From contig NZ_VTQX01000010.1 in assembly GCF_008764295.1 (NCBI RefSeq), forward strand, positions 58,876 to 122,875: a stretch of 64,000 bases of DNA, written 5' to 3'. This document shows positions 44,533-54,000 of this stretch, piece by piece (position 1 is the first letter of the stretch; each line of letters starts with the position of its first letter). The notes under the pieces were generated by a model. That model did not search any database. It was not told the DNA's origin and saw only the letters and a list, made by a program, of their open reading frames with translations. The stretch comes from Bacillus methanolicus. GTDB lineage: Bacteria; Bacillota; Bacilli; Bacillales; Cytobacillaceae. The position numbers and the translations under genes were made by a program.

Positions 44533-45503
44533 TGGCAGAAGTATTGCTTAAGGTAGATAACTTGAAGAAATATTTTCCGCTTACGGGAGGTATTTTTGGC
44601 AAGAAAATTGGCGATGTCAAAGCGGTTGATGATGTCAGTTTTTATGTGAATAAGGGCGAAACCCTTGGTCTTGTTGGAGAATCAGGGTGCGGAAAGTCGA
44701 CAACTGGGCGCGTACTGATGCGATTGTTGGAACCAACAGCAGGAACTGTAGAATTTGACGGAAAAGATTTGACCAAGCTCAAAGCGGAAGAAATGAGGCA
44801 AATGAGGAAAGAAATACAAATGGTGTTTCAGGATCCATTTGCATCATTAAATCCGCGTCACACCGTTGAAAAAATTCTTGAGGAACCACTCATTGTCCAC
44901 GGGATCAAGGATAAGGATGAGCGCAAAAGAAGAGTGAAAGAAATGCTTGAAGTCGTCGGGTTAAACAGCTACCATGCTAAGCGCTATCCCCATCAATTCA
45001 GCGGTGGGCAAAGACAGCGCATCGGAATTGCCCGCGCTTTAATGACGAAGCCTAAATTAATTATTGCTGATGAGCCAGTGTCAGCATTGGATGTGTCCAT
45101 TCAATCGCAAGTGCTGAATTTGCTCGAGGATTTGCAAAAAGAATTTCAATTAACCTACATATTTATTGCGCATGACCTCGGTGTTGTCAAGCATATAAGT
45201 GATAGAGTAGGGGTTATGTATTTAGGCAGATTAGTAGAAATAACTGAATCGGAAAAGTTATATGAAAAGCCTTTGCACCCCTATACGAAAGCATTACTAG
45301 CATCGATCCCAATTCCGGATCCGGACTTGAAACAGGAAAGAGAGCTGCTAAAAGGGGATTTACCAAGCCCTTCTGATCCACCTCAAGGCTGTGCTTTCCA
45401 TACCCGGTGCGGCGATTGTATGGAAATTTGTAAAGTAACTAGACCAGAATTGGTAGAAGTTGAACCAGGTCATTATGCAGCGTGCCATTTGTATACCAAG
45501 TGA
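44532..45503 (+). CDS. Oligopeptide ABC transporter ATPase (OppF/DppF/AppF type)
   Basis: A 323-aa ATPase paired with the preceding one. Walker [19 protein letters not shown], signature [15 protein letters not shown], Walker [19 protein letters not shown], and a C-terminal [15 protein letters not shown]ys motif. The start ATG 44532 overlaps the previous stop by one base (TAATG), so translation is coupled. Confidence 0.9.
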   Translation: MAEVLLKVDNLKKYFPLTGGIFGKKIGDVKAVDDVSFYVNKGETLGLVGESGCGKSTTGRVLMRLLEPTAGTVEFDGKDLTKLKAEEMRQMRKEIQMVFQDPFASLNPRHTVEKILEEPLIVHGIKDKDERKRRVKEMLEVVGLNSYHAKRYPHQFSGGQRQRIGIARALMTKPKLIIADEPVSALDVSIQSQVLNLLEDLQKEFQLTYIFIAHDLGVVKHISDRVGVMYLGRLVEITESEKLYEKPLHPYTKALLASIPIPDPDLKQERELLKGDLPSPSDPPQGCAFHTRCGDCMEICKVTRPELVEVEPGHYAACHLYTK

Positions 45504-45567
45504 AAAGCTGCATTAAATGATATAGAAATAGGAGAGCTAATCTCGAAAAAAACAAAGGGGGAAAAGA

Positions 45568-47181
45568 ATGAAGAAACGTAAAGGTATTTGGGCGTTAGTA
45601 TTGATGTTGTTACTTTCATTGGCGTTAGTTGGATGTAATAGCAGTTCAACTAGCAATGAGGGAGAGCCAGACGATAGCACTGATGATAATGGTACAGAAG
45701 AAACGGCAGCTGGTGGTCAGCTTGTATTTGGCCGTGGCGGAGATTCTACTTCTCTTGACCCAGCAGCAACAACAGAAGGTGAAGCTTTCAAGGTTACAGT
45801 TAACCTCTATGAAACTCTTATTAATTTTGGAGAGCAAGATACGGAAATTCATCCAGGACTTGCAACAGAGTGGAGTACGAGTGAAGACGGTTTAACGCAC
45901 ACACTTAAGCTCCGTGAAGGCGTCAAATTCCACGATGGAACAGACTTCAATGCTGATGCTGTAGTGTATAACTTCGAGCGTTGGAAAGGTGGAGACAAGG
46001 AACAATTTTATTATTACAATTCGCAATTTGGAGACAAAATTGAATCTGTAACAGCGGTTGATGAGCACACTGTAGAATTCAAATTAACAACTCCAATTGC
46101 ACCATTTTACAAAAACTTAGCGATGTCACCATTTGGAATAGCAAGTCCGACTGCCATTGAGGAGCATGGTGATAATTTCTTTAAAAACCCGGTTGGTACA
46201 GGTCCATTCAAATTTAAAGAGTGGAGAGAAAATGATCGCATCACGATTGTGAAAAATGAAGATTATTGGCAAGAAGGGCTTCCTAAGCTGGATGAAGTTA
46301 TTTTCCGCGTAATTCCTGAAAACTCTGCTCGATTAAACGCCTTAGCGACAGGAGAAGTCGATTTAATTGACGGTGTTAACTTCAGTGATAAAGAAACGAT
46401 CGAGTCCAATCCAGAGCTTCAAGTCTTTGAGCGACCATCGTTAAACATCGGTTACTTAGGTTTAACTTCTACTCGGAAACCATTGGATAATAAACTTGTC
46501 CGTCAAGCGTTAAATCATGCTGTTAATAAGCAAGAGATCATTGATGCATTCTATGCAGGTGCCGCAGATCCTGCCATTAATCCGATGCCTCCTGTAGTGG
46601 CTGGTTACAATCCTGATGTAGAGGATTATGAGTATGATCCGGAGAAGGCCAAGGAATTATTGGCTGAAGCTGGATACCCAGATGGCTTTGAAATGGAGCT
46701 TTGGGCAATGCCTGTTCCGAGACCATATATGCCTGAAGGACAAAAAGTCGCGGAAGCTCTTCAAAAAATGTTTGAGGAAATCGGAGTTAAAGCAAAAATT
46801 GTCACTTATGAATGGGGTACTTACTTAGAGAAGGCTAATGCTGGTGAGGCGGACACATTCTTATTAGGTTGGACCGGCGATAATGGGGATGCGGATAATT
46901 TCTTATACGTATTATTAGATGAAGATTCCATTGGCTCAAACAACTATTCGTATTACAAAAATGATGAAGTTCATGAGCTCTTACTAAAGGCACAAGCTAG
47001 CTCTGATCAAGCTGAACGCGATGAGCTCTATAAAAAAGCACAATTGATTATCAAGGATGACGCACCGTGGATTCCTTTAGTACACTCTACACCGTTATTA
47101 GCGGGAAGTGCTAATATTTCTAACTTCTTAGCTCATCCAACTGGTTCCGATCTATTGTCATCTGTCGAAATCAAAAATTAA
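45568..47181 (+). CDS. Oligopeptide-binding lipoprotein (SBP family 5)
   Basis: A 537-aa extracellular lipoprotein. A signal peptide (residues 1-22, WALVLMLLLSLALV) ends in lipobox LVGC with Cys23. A Ser/Asp/Glu-rich linker follows, then the SBP_bac_5 domain with the signature FKDGTDFNADAVVYNFERW-like region (about 115-140). Binds peptides and delivers them to the two permeases. Start ATG 45568 with GGGGG. A palindromic element separates it from the permease genes. Confidence 0.92.
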   Translation: MKKRKGIWALVLMLLLSLALVGCNSSSTSNEGEPDDSTDDNGTEETAAGGQLVFGRGGDSTSLDPAATTEGEAFKVTVNLYETLINFGEQDTEIHPGLATEWSTSEDGLTHTLKLREGVKFHDGTDFNADAVVYNFERWKGGDKEQFYYYNSQFGDKIESVTAVDEHTVEFKLTTPIAPFYKNLAMSPFGIASPTAIEEHGDNFFKNPVGTGPFKFKEWRENDRITIVKNEDYWQEGLPKLDEVIFRVIPENSARLNALATGEVDLIDGVNFSDKETIESNPELQVFERPSLNIGYLGLTSTRKPLDNKLVRQALNHAVNKQEIIDAFYAGAADPAINPMPPVVAGYNPDVEDYEYDPEKAKELLAEAGYPDGFEMELWAMPVPRPYMPEGQKVAEALQKMFEEIGVKAKIVTYEWGTYLEKANAGEADTFLLGWTGDNGDADNFLYVLLDEDSIGSNNYSYYKNDEVHELLLKAQASSDQAERDELYKKAQLIIKDDAPWIPLVHSTPLLAGSANISNFLAHPTGSDLLSSVEIKN

Positions 47182-47259
47182 GGTTGAGGGAAAGGGGGGC
47201 ATATGGGTGGCTCCCTTTTCTTTATCTTGTTCTTATTCAGAACGATTTTTATTTCAATA

Positions 47260-47402
47260 GCTTTGTTAAACAATATGGTTGAGCAAAAACTTTTTTCGTG
47301 TAAAACCAAGATTTCCGTTATGTTCATGAAACGATATGAGCAATATTGCTTCATGGATCAGCAAGAAAATGAGTTAAAAAGCAACATCGACATTAACAAA
47401 GC
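47260..47402. mobile_element. Palindromic MITE-like element, copy D (complete), inside the oligopeptide operon
   Basis: A 143-bp element between the binding protein and first permease genes. The first 23 bases (47260-47282, starting GCTTTGTTAAACAATATGG) are identical to copy A. The right end TTAACAAAGC mirrors the left, and a CATGAA/TTCATG dyad lies inside. No direct repeat is seen around it. Short open frames here are by-products. It must lie within any operon transcript. Confidence 0.7.
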
Positions 47403-47458
47403 GATACAAAAATGGTTCTCAATAAGCGCTATATTTCACATGCAAGTGAGGTGCAATC

Positions 47459-48463
47459 ATGCTTTCCTATACGATAAAACGGCTTTTATCGCTCATTCCA
47501 GTTTTACTCGGTCTTACTTTAATTGTTTTTTTCATGATTCGAGCTATTCCTGGTAACCCAGCGCAAATTATTTTAGGACAATTAGCAACAGAGGAGGCAG
47601 TTGCAGAATTAACGAAGCAGCTCGGATTAGATCAACCTTGGTATACCCAATTCTTTCTTTATTTAGGGGGTTTATTTTCAGGAGATTTAGGACAATCATT
47701 AAGAACGAAGTCACCGATTAATGAAGAGATTTGGCCATTTTTAGCCGCCACTGCAGAGCTAGCTCTTTGTGCGATGCTGATTGCAATTGTGATCGGGGTG
47801 AATGCGGGAATTATCAGTGCTTGGTTTCAAAACTCATGGTTTGATTATGTAGCAATGATTCTAGCTTTAGTTGGAGTATCGATGCCGATATTTTGGTTAG
47901 GATTGATGGAGCAGTGGATTTTTGCGATAAATTTAGAGTGGCTTCCGACTTCTGGCAGAGAAAATGTAAGAGCCCCGATAGACGCGATAACAAATTTTTA
48001 TATTATTGATACGATTATTCAAGGGCGATTTGACCAATTATGGATTGTGATTAAGCATTTAATTTTACCAAGTGCTGCTCTTGCTACCATACCGATGGCG
48101 ATTATTGCCCGTATTACCCGTTCAACAATGCTTGAAGTGATGAAATCTGATTTTATCCGGACGGCGCGAGCAAAAGGGTTAAGAATGTTTTGGGTGGTGT
48201 ACAAGCATTCCTTAAAAAATGCTGTTATTCCTGTATTGACAATTATTGGTTTGCAAACGGGGCTGCTTTTGGGGGGAGCGATATTAACAGAAACGATTTT
48301 TAGCTGGCCGGGCATTGGACGCTATATTTATGAAGCGATTAACTACAGAGATTATCCTGTTATCCAATCGGGAATTTTAGTTATCGCGGTCATTTTCGTT
48401 TTGATAAATTTAATCGTTGACCTGTTGTATGCGGTCATTGATCCAAGAATTAAATACAATTAG
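47459..48463 (+). CDS. Oligopeptide ABC transporter permease (OppB/DppB type)
   Basis: A 334-aa membrane protein starting at ATG 47459 behind GAGGTG. N-terminal IKRLLSLIPVLLGLTLIVFF is typical for OppB/DppB, followed by about six helices and the EAA loop VKHSLKNAVIPVLTIIG-like region RMFWVVYKHSLKNAVIPVLT. Forms the channel with the next protein. Confidence 0.92.
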   Translation: MLSYTIKRLLSLIPVLLGLTLIVFFMIRAIPGNPAQIILGQLATEEAVAELTKQLGLDQPWYTQFFLYLGGLFSGDLGQSLRTKSPINEEIWPFLAATAELALCAMLIAIVIGVNAGIISAWFQNSWFDYVAMILALVGVSMPIFWLGLMEQWIFAINLEWLPTSGRENVRAPIDAITNFYIIDTIIQGRFDQLWIVIKHLILPSAALATIPMAIIARITRSTMLEVMKSDFIRTARAKGLRMFWVVYKHSLKNAVIPVLTIIGLQTGLLLGGAILTETIFSWPGIGRYIYEAINYRDYPVIQSGILVIAVIFVLINLIVDLLYAVIDPRIKYN

Positions 48464-48478
48464 TGAGGGGGAGAGAAA

Positions 48479-49378
48479 TTGGAGCTTTCAACAAATAATC
48501 AACTCCAGAGACCATTAGAACCGGTTGAAGAAAAAGCAGTCTCCCCTTGGCTAGAAGCGTGGAGAAGCTTTCGTAAAAATAAATTAGCAGTGCTTGGAAC
48601 ATTGATTGTATTATTTTTTATTTTATTAGCGATTTTTGCACCACTTATTGCACCTCAAGGAATTAATGAGCAAAATTTTGAAAAACGCCTGTTAGCGCCT
48701 TCAAGTGAACATTGGTTTGGCACGGATGATTTTGGCCGCGATATTTTTTCTAGGGTGGTACACGGGGCAAGAATTTCCCTCTGGGTCGGCTTTTTAGCGG
48801 TAACAGGCTCTATTGTAGTCGGCTGCTTATTAGGGATTTTGGCAGGTTATTATGGAAAATGGGTTGATACGATCATTTCCCGTTTCTTTGATATTTTGTT
48901 GGCATTTCCAAGTATTTTGCTTGCGATCGCCATTGTTGCCGTATTAGGCCCATCGTTGAAAAATGCACTGATTGCGATTGCGATCATTAATATTCCTAAC
49001 TTTGGCCGTCTCATTCGCTCTCGGGTCTTAAGTGTCAAGCAAGAGGAATATATTTTAGCAGCTAAGGCTGTTGGAATGAAAAATAGTCGCATTCTATTCC
49101 ATCATGTGATGCCAAATAGTATTGCGCCGATTATCGTTCAAGGAACATTAGCGATTGCAACAGCGATCATTGAAGCTGCCGCTTTAGGGTTTCTTGGATT
49201 GGGGGCTGAAGCACCAAATCCAGAATGGGGAAAGATGCTCACTGATTCCAGAGCATTTCTTGTACAGGCCCCATGGACTATGATTTTTCCTGGTTTGGCG
49301 ATCATGCTCACTGTTCTTGGCTTTAACTTAATGGGAGATGGACTGAGAGACGCACTGGATCCAAAAATGAAAAATTAA
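48479..49378 (+). CDS. Oligopeptide ABC transporter permease (OppC/DppC type)
   Basis: A 299-aa membrane protein with an N-terminal soluble tail, the OppC_N segment SFRKNKLAVLGTLIVLFFIL and the EAA loop MKNSRILFHHVMPNSIAPII. Start TTG 48479 behind GAGGGGG. Last gene of the operon; a terminator follows. Confidence 0.92.
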   Translation: MELSTNNQLQRPLEPVEEKAVSPWLEAWRSFRKNKLAVLGTLIVLFFILLAIFAPLIAPQGINEQNFEKRLLAPSSEHWFGTDDFGRDIFSRVVHGARISLWVGFLAVTGSIVVGCLLGILAGYYGKWVDTIISRFFDILLAFPSILLAIAIVAVLGPSLKNALIAIAIINIPNFGRLIRSRVLSVKQEEYILAAKAVGMKNSRILFHHVMPNSIAPIIVQGTLAIATAIIEAAALGFLGLGAEAPNPEWGKMLTDSRAFLVQAPWTMIFPGLAIMLTVLGFNLMGDGLRDALDPKMKN

Positions 49379-49384
49379 CCAAAA

Positions 49385-49412
49385 AAAGCAGCTGAAAAGA
49401 TCAGCTGCTTTA
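49385..49412. terminator. Bidirectional terminator between the oligopeptide operon and ygaE
   Basis: Eleven-bp stem AAAGCAGCTGA/TCAGCTGCTTT (49385-49395 with 49401-49411), A-run before and T-rich after. Confidence 0.85.
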
Positions 49413-50492
49413 TTCTTGGATAGTTTCCTCCATATTAAGCTCGTTTTCCTTTGTATGATATGATTTAAAGCTCGTTACCAGCACGTCTAAATGATTTAAA
49501 TGCTCATCATATTCGATGATAAAGGAAATTAACTGCATAATATGAAAGAAGGTCACTTCATTTTCATAATCAATTTCTTTTTGCTTTGCGATAAAGAGGC
49601 TAAATAGTTCTTGGCGATTTAGGCACAGCTTATCTTCCTCGATAGATTTCTCCCGTTTGACCTTGCCAATAAACTTCAGCATGATTTGCTCATGCCGTTC
49701 AATTAAGAAATCGAGCTGGTGCTGAATCTCTAAATGGAAGTCATCAGGCAAGTGAATCACGTCATTTTCAAAGCGATGCAACCTTTTCAGGATTTCAATT
49801 GCTTTTTTCGTCGTGGAAATCATTTGCCGATAAATCACGAGCTTTCTCGCCTTCGTTGCTGTGTTTTTCTTAAAATAACTTCTTTCTTCTTTGTACATTA
49901 GATAAAGCTGATTAACCTTTAATAAATCATCTTTGATTTTTTCAATATCTTTTTTTAAAAAGGTATGTTCTGATGCATGCCGAGTATTCATGCGAATCCA
50001 TCTTGTTGCTTCTTCTGTCAAACTGGCAATCCGAAAATAAAGCTTCTTCTCATATTTTGGAGGCAAGAAGACAAGATTAACAATAAATGCTGATAAAATC
50101 CCTAGTAAAATGGTTAAAAAGCGAATGAGAGCAAACTCAATAAATTCATCACCAGGACTTTCCATTATCGCAATTAATGTGACAAGGGATAGGCTGATGG
50201 TATTAGAAATATTTAATTTTAGATTTATCGTGATCACAATGATGGCAGCAAGCCCGATCACAGCAACATTATTCCCTAAAGTGACAACAAACAAAACTGC
50301 AACAATTGCTCCGATGATATTCCCCTGTACCTGCTCAATAATAGATAAATAGGAGCGATAAATGGTCGGCTGAACAGCAAAGATCGCCGCTATCCCAGCA
50401 AAAATTGGGGAAGGTAACTGAAATAGCTCTGACAGTAAGAGGGCAAGAACAATTGCAATTCCCGTCTTTAATATGCGGGCACCAAGCTTCAT
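49410..50492 (-). CDS. ygaE: YgaE, aromatic acid exporter/FUSC-type membrane protein
   Basis: A 360-aa protein. The N-terminal half has about five to six hydrophobic segments (KLGARILKTGIAIVLALLLS and AGIAAIFAVQPTIYRSYLSI, typical of the ArAE/FUSC_2 family), and the C-terminal half is a soluble helical domain (MNTRHASEHTFLKKDIEKIK). Start ATG 50492. In Bacillus subtilis ygaE follows ygaD; here the PTS and oligopeptide operons separate them. Transport substrate unknown. Confidence 0.82.
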   Translation of the reverse strand: MKLGARILKTGIAIVLALLLSELFQLPSPIFAGIAAIFAVQPTIYRSYLSIIEQVQGNIIGAIVAVLFVVTLGNNVAVIGLAAIIVITINLKLNISNTISLSLVTLIAIMESPGDEFIEFALIRFLTILLGILSAFIVNLVFLPPKYEKKLYFRIASLTEEATRWIRMNTRHASEHTFLKKDIEKIKDDLLKVNQLYLMYKEERSYFKKNTATKARKLVIYRQMISTTKKAIEILKRLHRFENDVIHLPDDFHLEIQHQLDFLIERHEQIMLKFIGKVKREKSIEEDKLCLNRQELFSLFIAKQKEIDYENEVTFFHIMQLISFIIEYDEHLNHLDVLVTSFKSYHTKENELNMEETIQE

Positions 50493-51057
50493 AAGTAGAT
50501 TTTTCCTTTCTTTTCAACAAAAATAACACTTCTCATTATATGAGATGTGTATACATACTTTAAACTATTTTATTTTATTTCACAATAGACAAAAATTCAT
50601 AATATGTGAAGAGTATATGAATTAGGCGTGAGTTCATGCTCTTACGAGTGGCTATACGGGCAAAATTGCTTCTTAATTGGACTATAATGAAACAATTGCA
50701 GTCAAGGAGAGGCGACGAATGTCGTTTTGAAGATAAAGAATTTTTTTCGATTAAGCAGCACGGATATAAATGGATAAATAGAAGAGAAAGTGCATTTGAA
50801 CAAGCAAACGAGGCTAAGAGAGGGGAGTCCATGGACAACCAAGCGAGGCGAAGGAGAAGCAGAGTCCGAATAGGTAGTGCAATCGGGCTGCCAAGTGAAG
50901 AAACCAGAGAGAAGAGCCCGAATCAAATGTGCGATCGAAAAATCAGATAGAAAAGAAGAAGCTGTGAAGAAAAGGCTGGAAATTGACTGACAAAATTAAG
51001 CTTTAAATCGCCGTCAAACGAACAAAACAAAGAAAGGAGCAGTAAGCTCTTACACAA
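50493..51057. other. Gene-free stretch with degenerate repeat-like sequence
   Basis: About 565 bp without a convincing gene. From about 50700 to 50960 it is purine-rich with GAGGCGAAGGAGAAGC-type blocks and CGAATAGG/CGGGCTGCC/CGAATC elements whose complement resembles the ATTCGG blocks of the 20.8-21.0 kb repeat. No exact period is found. Confidence 0.35.
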
Positions 51058-51087
51058 ACTAAAAAACGCCCGCTCAAAGGCGGGCGT
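51058..51087 (-). terminator. Strong intrinsic terminator of the glutamate synthase gene
   Basis: ACGCCCGC/GCGGGCGT (51066-51073 with 51080-51087), followed on the minus strand by a run of T. Confidence 0.9.
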
Positions 51088-51093
51088 CTAACA

Positions 51094-54000
51094 TCATTCA
51101 GTTGAAACAGATGGATCTGCTTGTTCTTTTACTGGTACTACTTGAACGAAATGTTCTTCAGGGTCTTGAAGGAGAAGGGTTAGTTTGTTTGCTTCTTCGT
51201 CTTGACCTTGAGCTTTAAGCATATCAATGTACTGGCTAAGAAGTTCAACGACATCTGAAACACCTTTTTCAGATAAAGCTGATACGGTTACTTTCGCCCC
51301 TTTGGCGATCCTTCTTTGGATGGCTTCCTTCGTTAAACCTAGCTCAGGCTGATGTCTTAAGTAGACGACACCGCCGGTCATACCAGCACAAATCCATGGA
51401 CCTGGATCGCCCAGCACTAAGCCGCGACCATTGGTCATGTATTCAAAGGCAAAACCTTTAATGTTCGCTCTTGAACCGATATTGCCATTTTCTTTTGCAG
51501 GGATGGCATTCTTTACTTGGCCACCGATAATCATATCAGCGCCAGATAAGCGAATACCTGCGCGTGCATCGGCATTGCCTTGAGCAACGAGCAAGCCTTG
51601 CTGCGCTCCATAACCGAAGCCTTTTCCGACCGAACCGTTGTAATATTGTCCGTTTTTCCCCTTTGATTTAAAGATGAGGATTTGGCCGCCAAAGGATGTC
51701 TTACCAGTTCCGTCTTGGGAACCACCTGATACTTCAATTTTAATGCCTTCACTGTTGTATGCTCCGAGTCCATTACCTGGAATGGAACCGTTCTTGTACT
51801 TGAGCTCAACAGCAGGAAGAGCTTTATAGGAGCCATCTAAACGGCCGCGAACACGGTGGCAAGAAACGCGGCTTCCCAATACGCGCTGCTCCGACGTAAT
51901 GCTATGATATTCGCGAGATTGCTGGAGCTCGCCAACATTGCTATCTAAAAACTCTGCGCCGACTGCCATTTGAAGCTGGGCAGCTTCCGTTGCGGCAGCT
52001 GCTTCTTTTTGCCCAAATTGACCAATATCAAGTGTTTTTAACAAGTAAGTTAAATCTAATTGCTCGGTGCCTTTTGCTTGTTGCAGAAGGTCGGAGCGAC
52101 CGACGATGTCCTGAAGATTTTTAAAGCCTAATGACGCTGTGAGCTCCTTTAGCTCATTTCCAAAAGCAGTGAAAAGGTTGATAATTCCTTGAACAGCTAG
52201 GTCAAATTGTCTTGGAACAAATCTTCTTAAACCATGATCCTTCGCCTGCGCTTCAGATTCGATTTGTGTAGCAATTCCAACATGACAAGTATCTAAGTGA
52301 CAGCCACGGCAAGTTGTACAGCCGATGGCAATCATTGATAAAGTACCGAATCCGACACGATTAGCTCCAAGAAGCATCACTTTAATGACATCTTTGGCGC
52401 TCTTAATACCGCCATCTGCCCAAAGCTCTACTTGGTCACGGATTCCAGCTTCCAACAAGGCATTATGAGCTGCTTTAACACCGATTTCAACTGGAAGCCC
52501 GACATATTGAAGAGCGTGAATTCTTGCAGCACCAGTACCACCATCGAATCCGCTTAACGTGATAATGTCGGCGCCGGCCTTGGCAATTCCAACAGCGATT
52601 GTGCCGATGTTTGGAACGACCGGAACTTTGACAGAAACTTTCGCCTTGTCGTTTGCGGTTTTGAGTTCATGAATCATCTGTGCTAGATCTTCAATCGAGT
52701 AGATATCATGATTGTTAGACGGTGATATCAAGTCGGAACCTATTGTCGCATTTCTAGCTTCGGCAATTTTTTCTGTAACCTTTGAGCCTGGTAGATGTCC
52801 ACCTTCACCCGGTTTTGCTCCTTGCCCAATTTTAATTTCAAGGAGGTTTGAAGAGTTTAGTAGCTCAGCATTGACACCAAAACGACCTGAGGCAACTTGC
52901 TGGCCGCGCGTTTTTGGATATTTACCAAGCATATCCTTAATTTCCCCACCTTCACCGTTAAGGCTAATCATATTTAATCGGTCTGCCCCTTCGGCGTAAG
53001 CGCGGAAGGCAATTTCATTTTGAGATCCGAAAGACATAGAGGAAATCACGAATGGTAAACTATGCTCGCCTACACTAATGTCAACATCACTTGCTGAAAT
53101 ACCTGAAGCAGATGTTTTCAAATCAGTTAAATGGCGGATCGTTGTTGGATTCTGTTCTTCTTGCTCGCTGATTTTTTCCTTATATGCACTGTAGTCACCG
53201 GTTGATGCCACATCACCGATAGCTTTCCAAATGCGAGGGAAGAGGTTGAATGACTTTCCGACACGCTCTTTTTCATTTTGATAATCTGCCGCTCTTTCAA
53301 GGGCATCATTTTTCATGGACTCAAAATTATAGGCGAGCTCACGAGAACCGAAAAAGTTAACGATGTTAAGGACGTTAGCAACTTCTTCATTTAAACCAAT
53401 GGCCGAAAACAATCTTCCGTAGCCTCGAAGTTCATGAATACCGATCGTAGAGATGACCTTTTCCAAACCTTTCGTAAGGGCAGAGTAAAGATTAACGATA
53501 GGCTTAATAGACTCATCAAACACGGTCATAAACATATAGTAAGGACTGATTAAGTCAGAGCCTAATCCGAAGGCGACAATAATATCGTGTAAAGAGCGAA
53601 TGGAAGCAGAGCGTAATAGAATGGAGCAATTTCTGCGCAGTTCCTCTTTCACAAGCGCTTGATCGACGGCTGATGTAACAAGATGTGGATCAAGCCATAA
53701 TGAATCATTTATATGAGCCTGACTGTCGTCAAGCACAATTAGTGTTTTGCCATCCTTTACTGCAGTTACAGCTTCCGCTTGAAGACGAGTTATTGCTGCT
53801 TCAACCGTTTCATTCTTATCCATGGTCATAGATAAGTAAGAGACGAGATTTTCCTTTTGGAATAAAGCTGTTACTTGATCATAGCTAGGTTGATTTATTT
53901 CCAATGAACATTCGTAGCCAGCCGCACCTTCAATGAGCAATGGCGTAGGCAATTCTACAAGTGTACCTGGCAATTTTTTCGCAAAAAGGGAAGGTCGCTC

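Noticed and set aside
47203..47556. Plus-strand reading frame between the binding-protein and permease genes
   Set aside because: It runs through the palindromic element and into the permease gene in another frame; no conserved sequence.
49410..50492. Possible break or frameshift in ygaE
   Set aside because: The frame is complete with start, domain order and length of the family.
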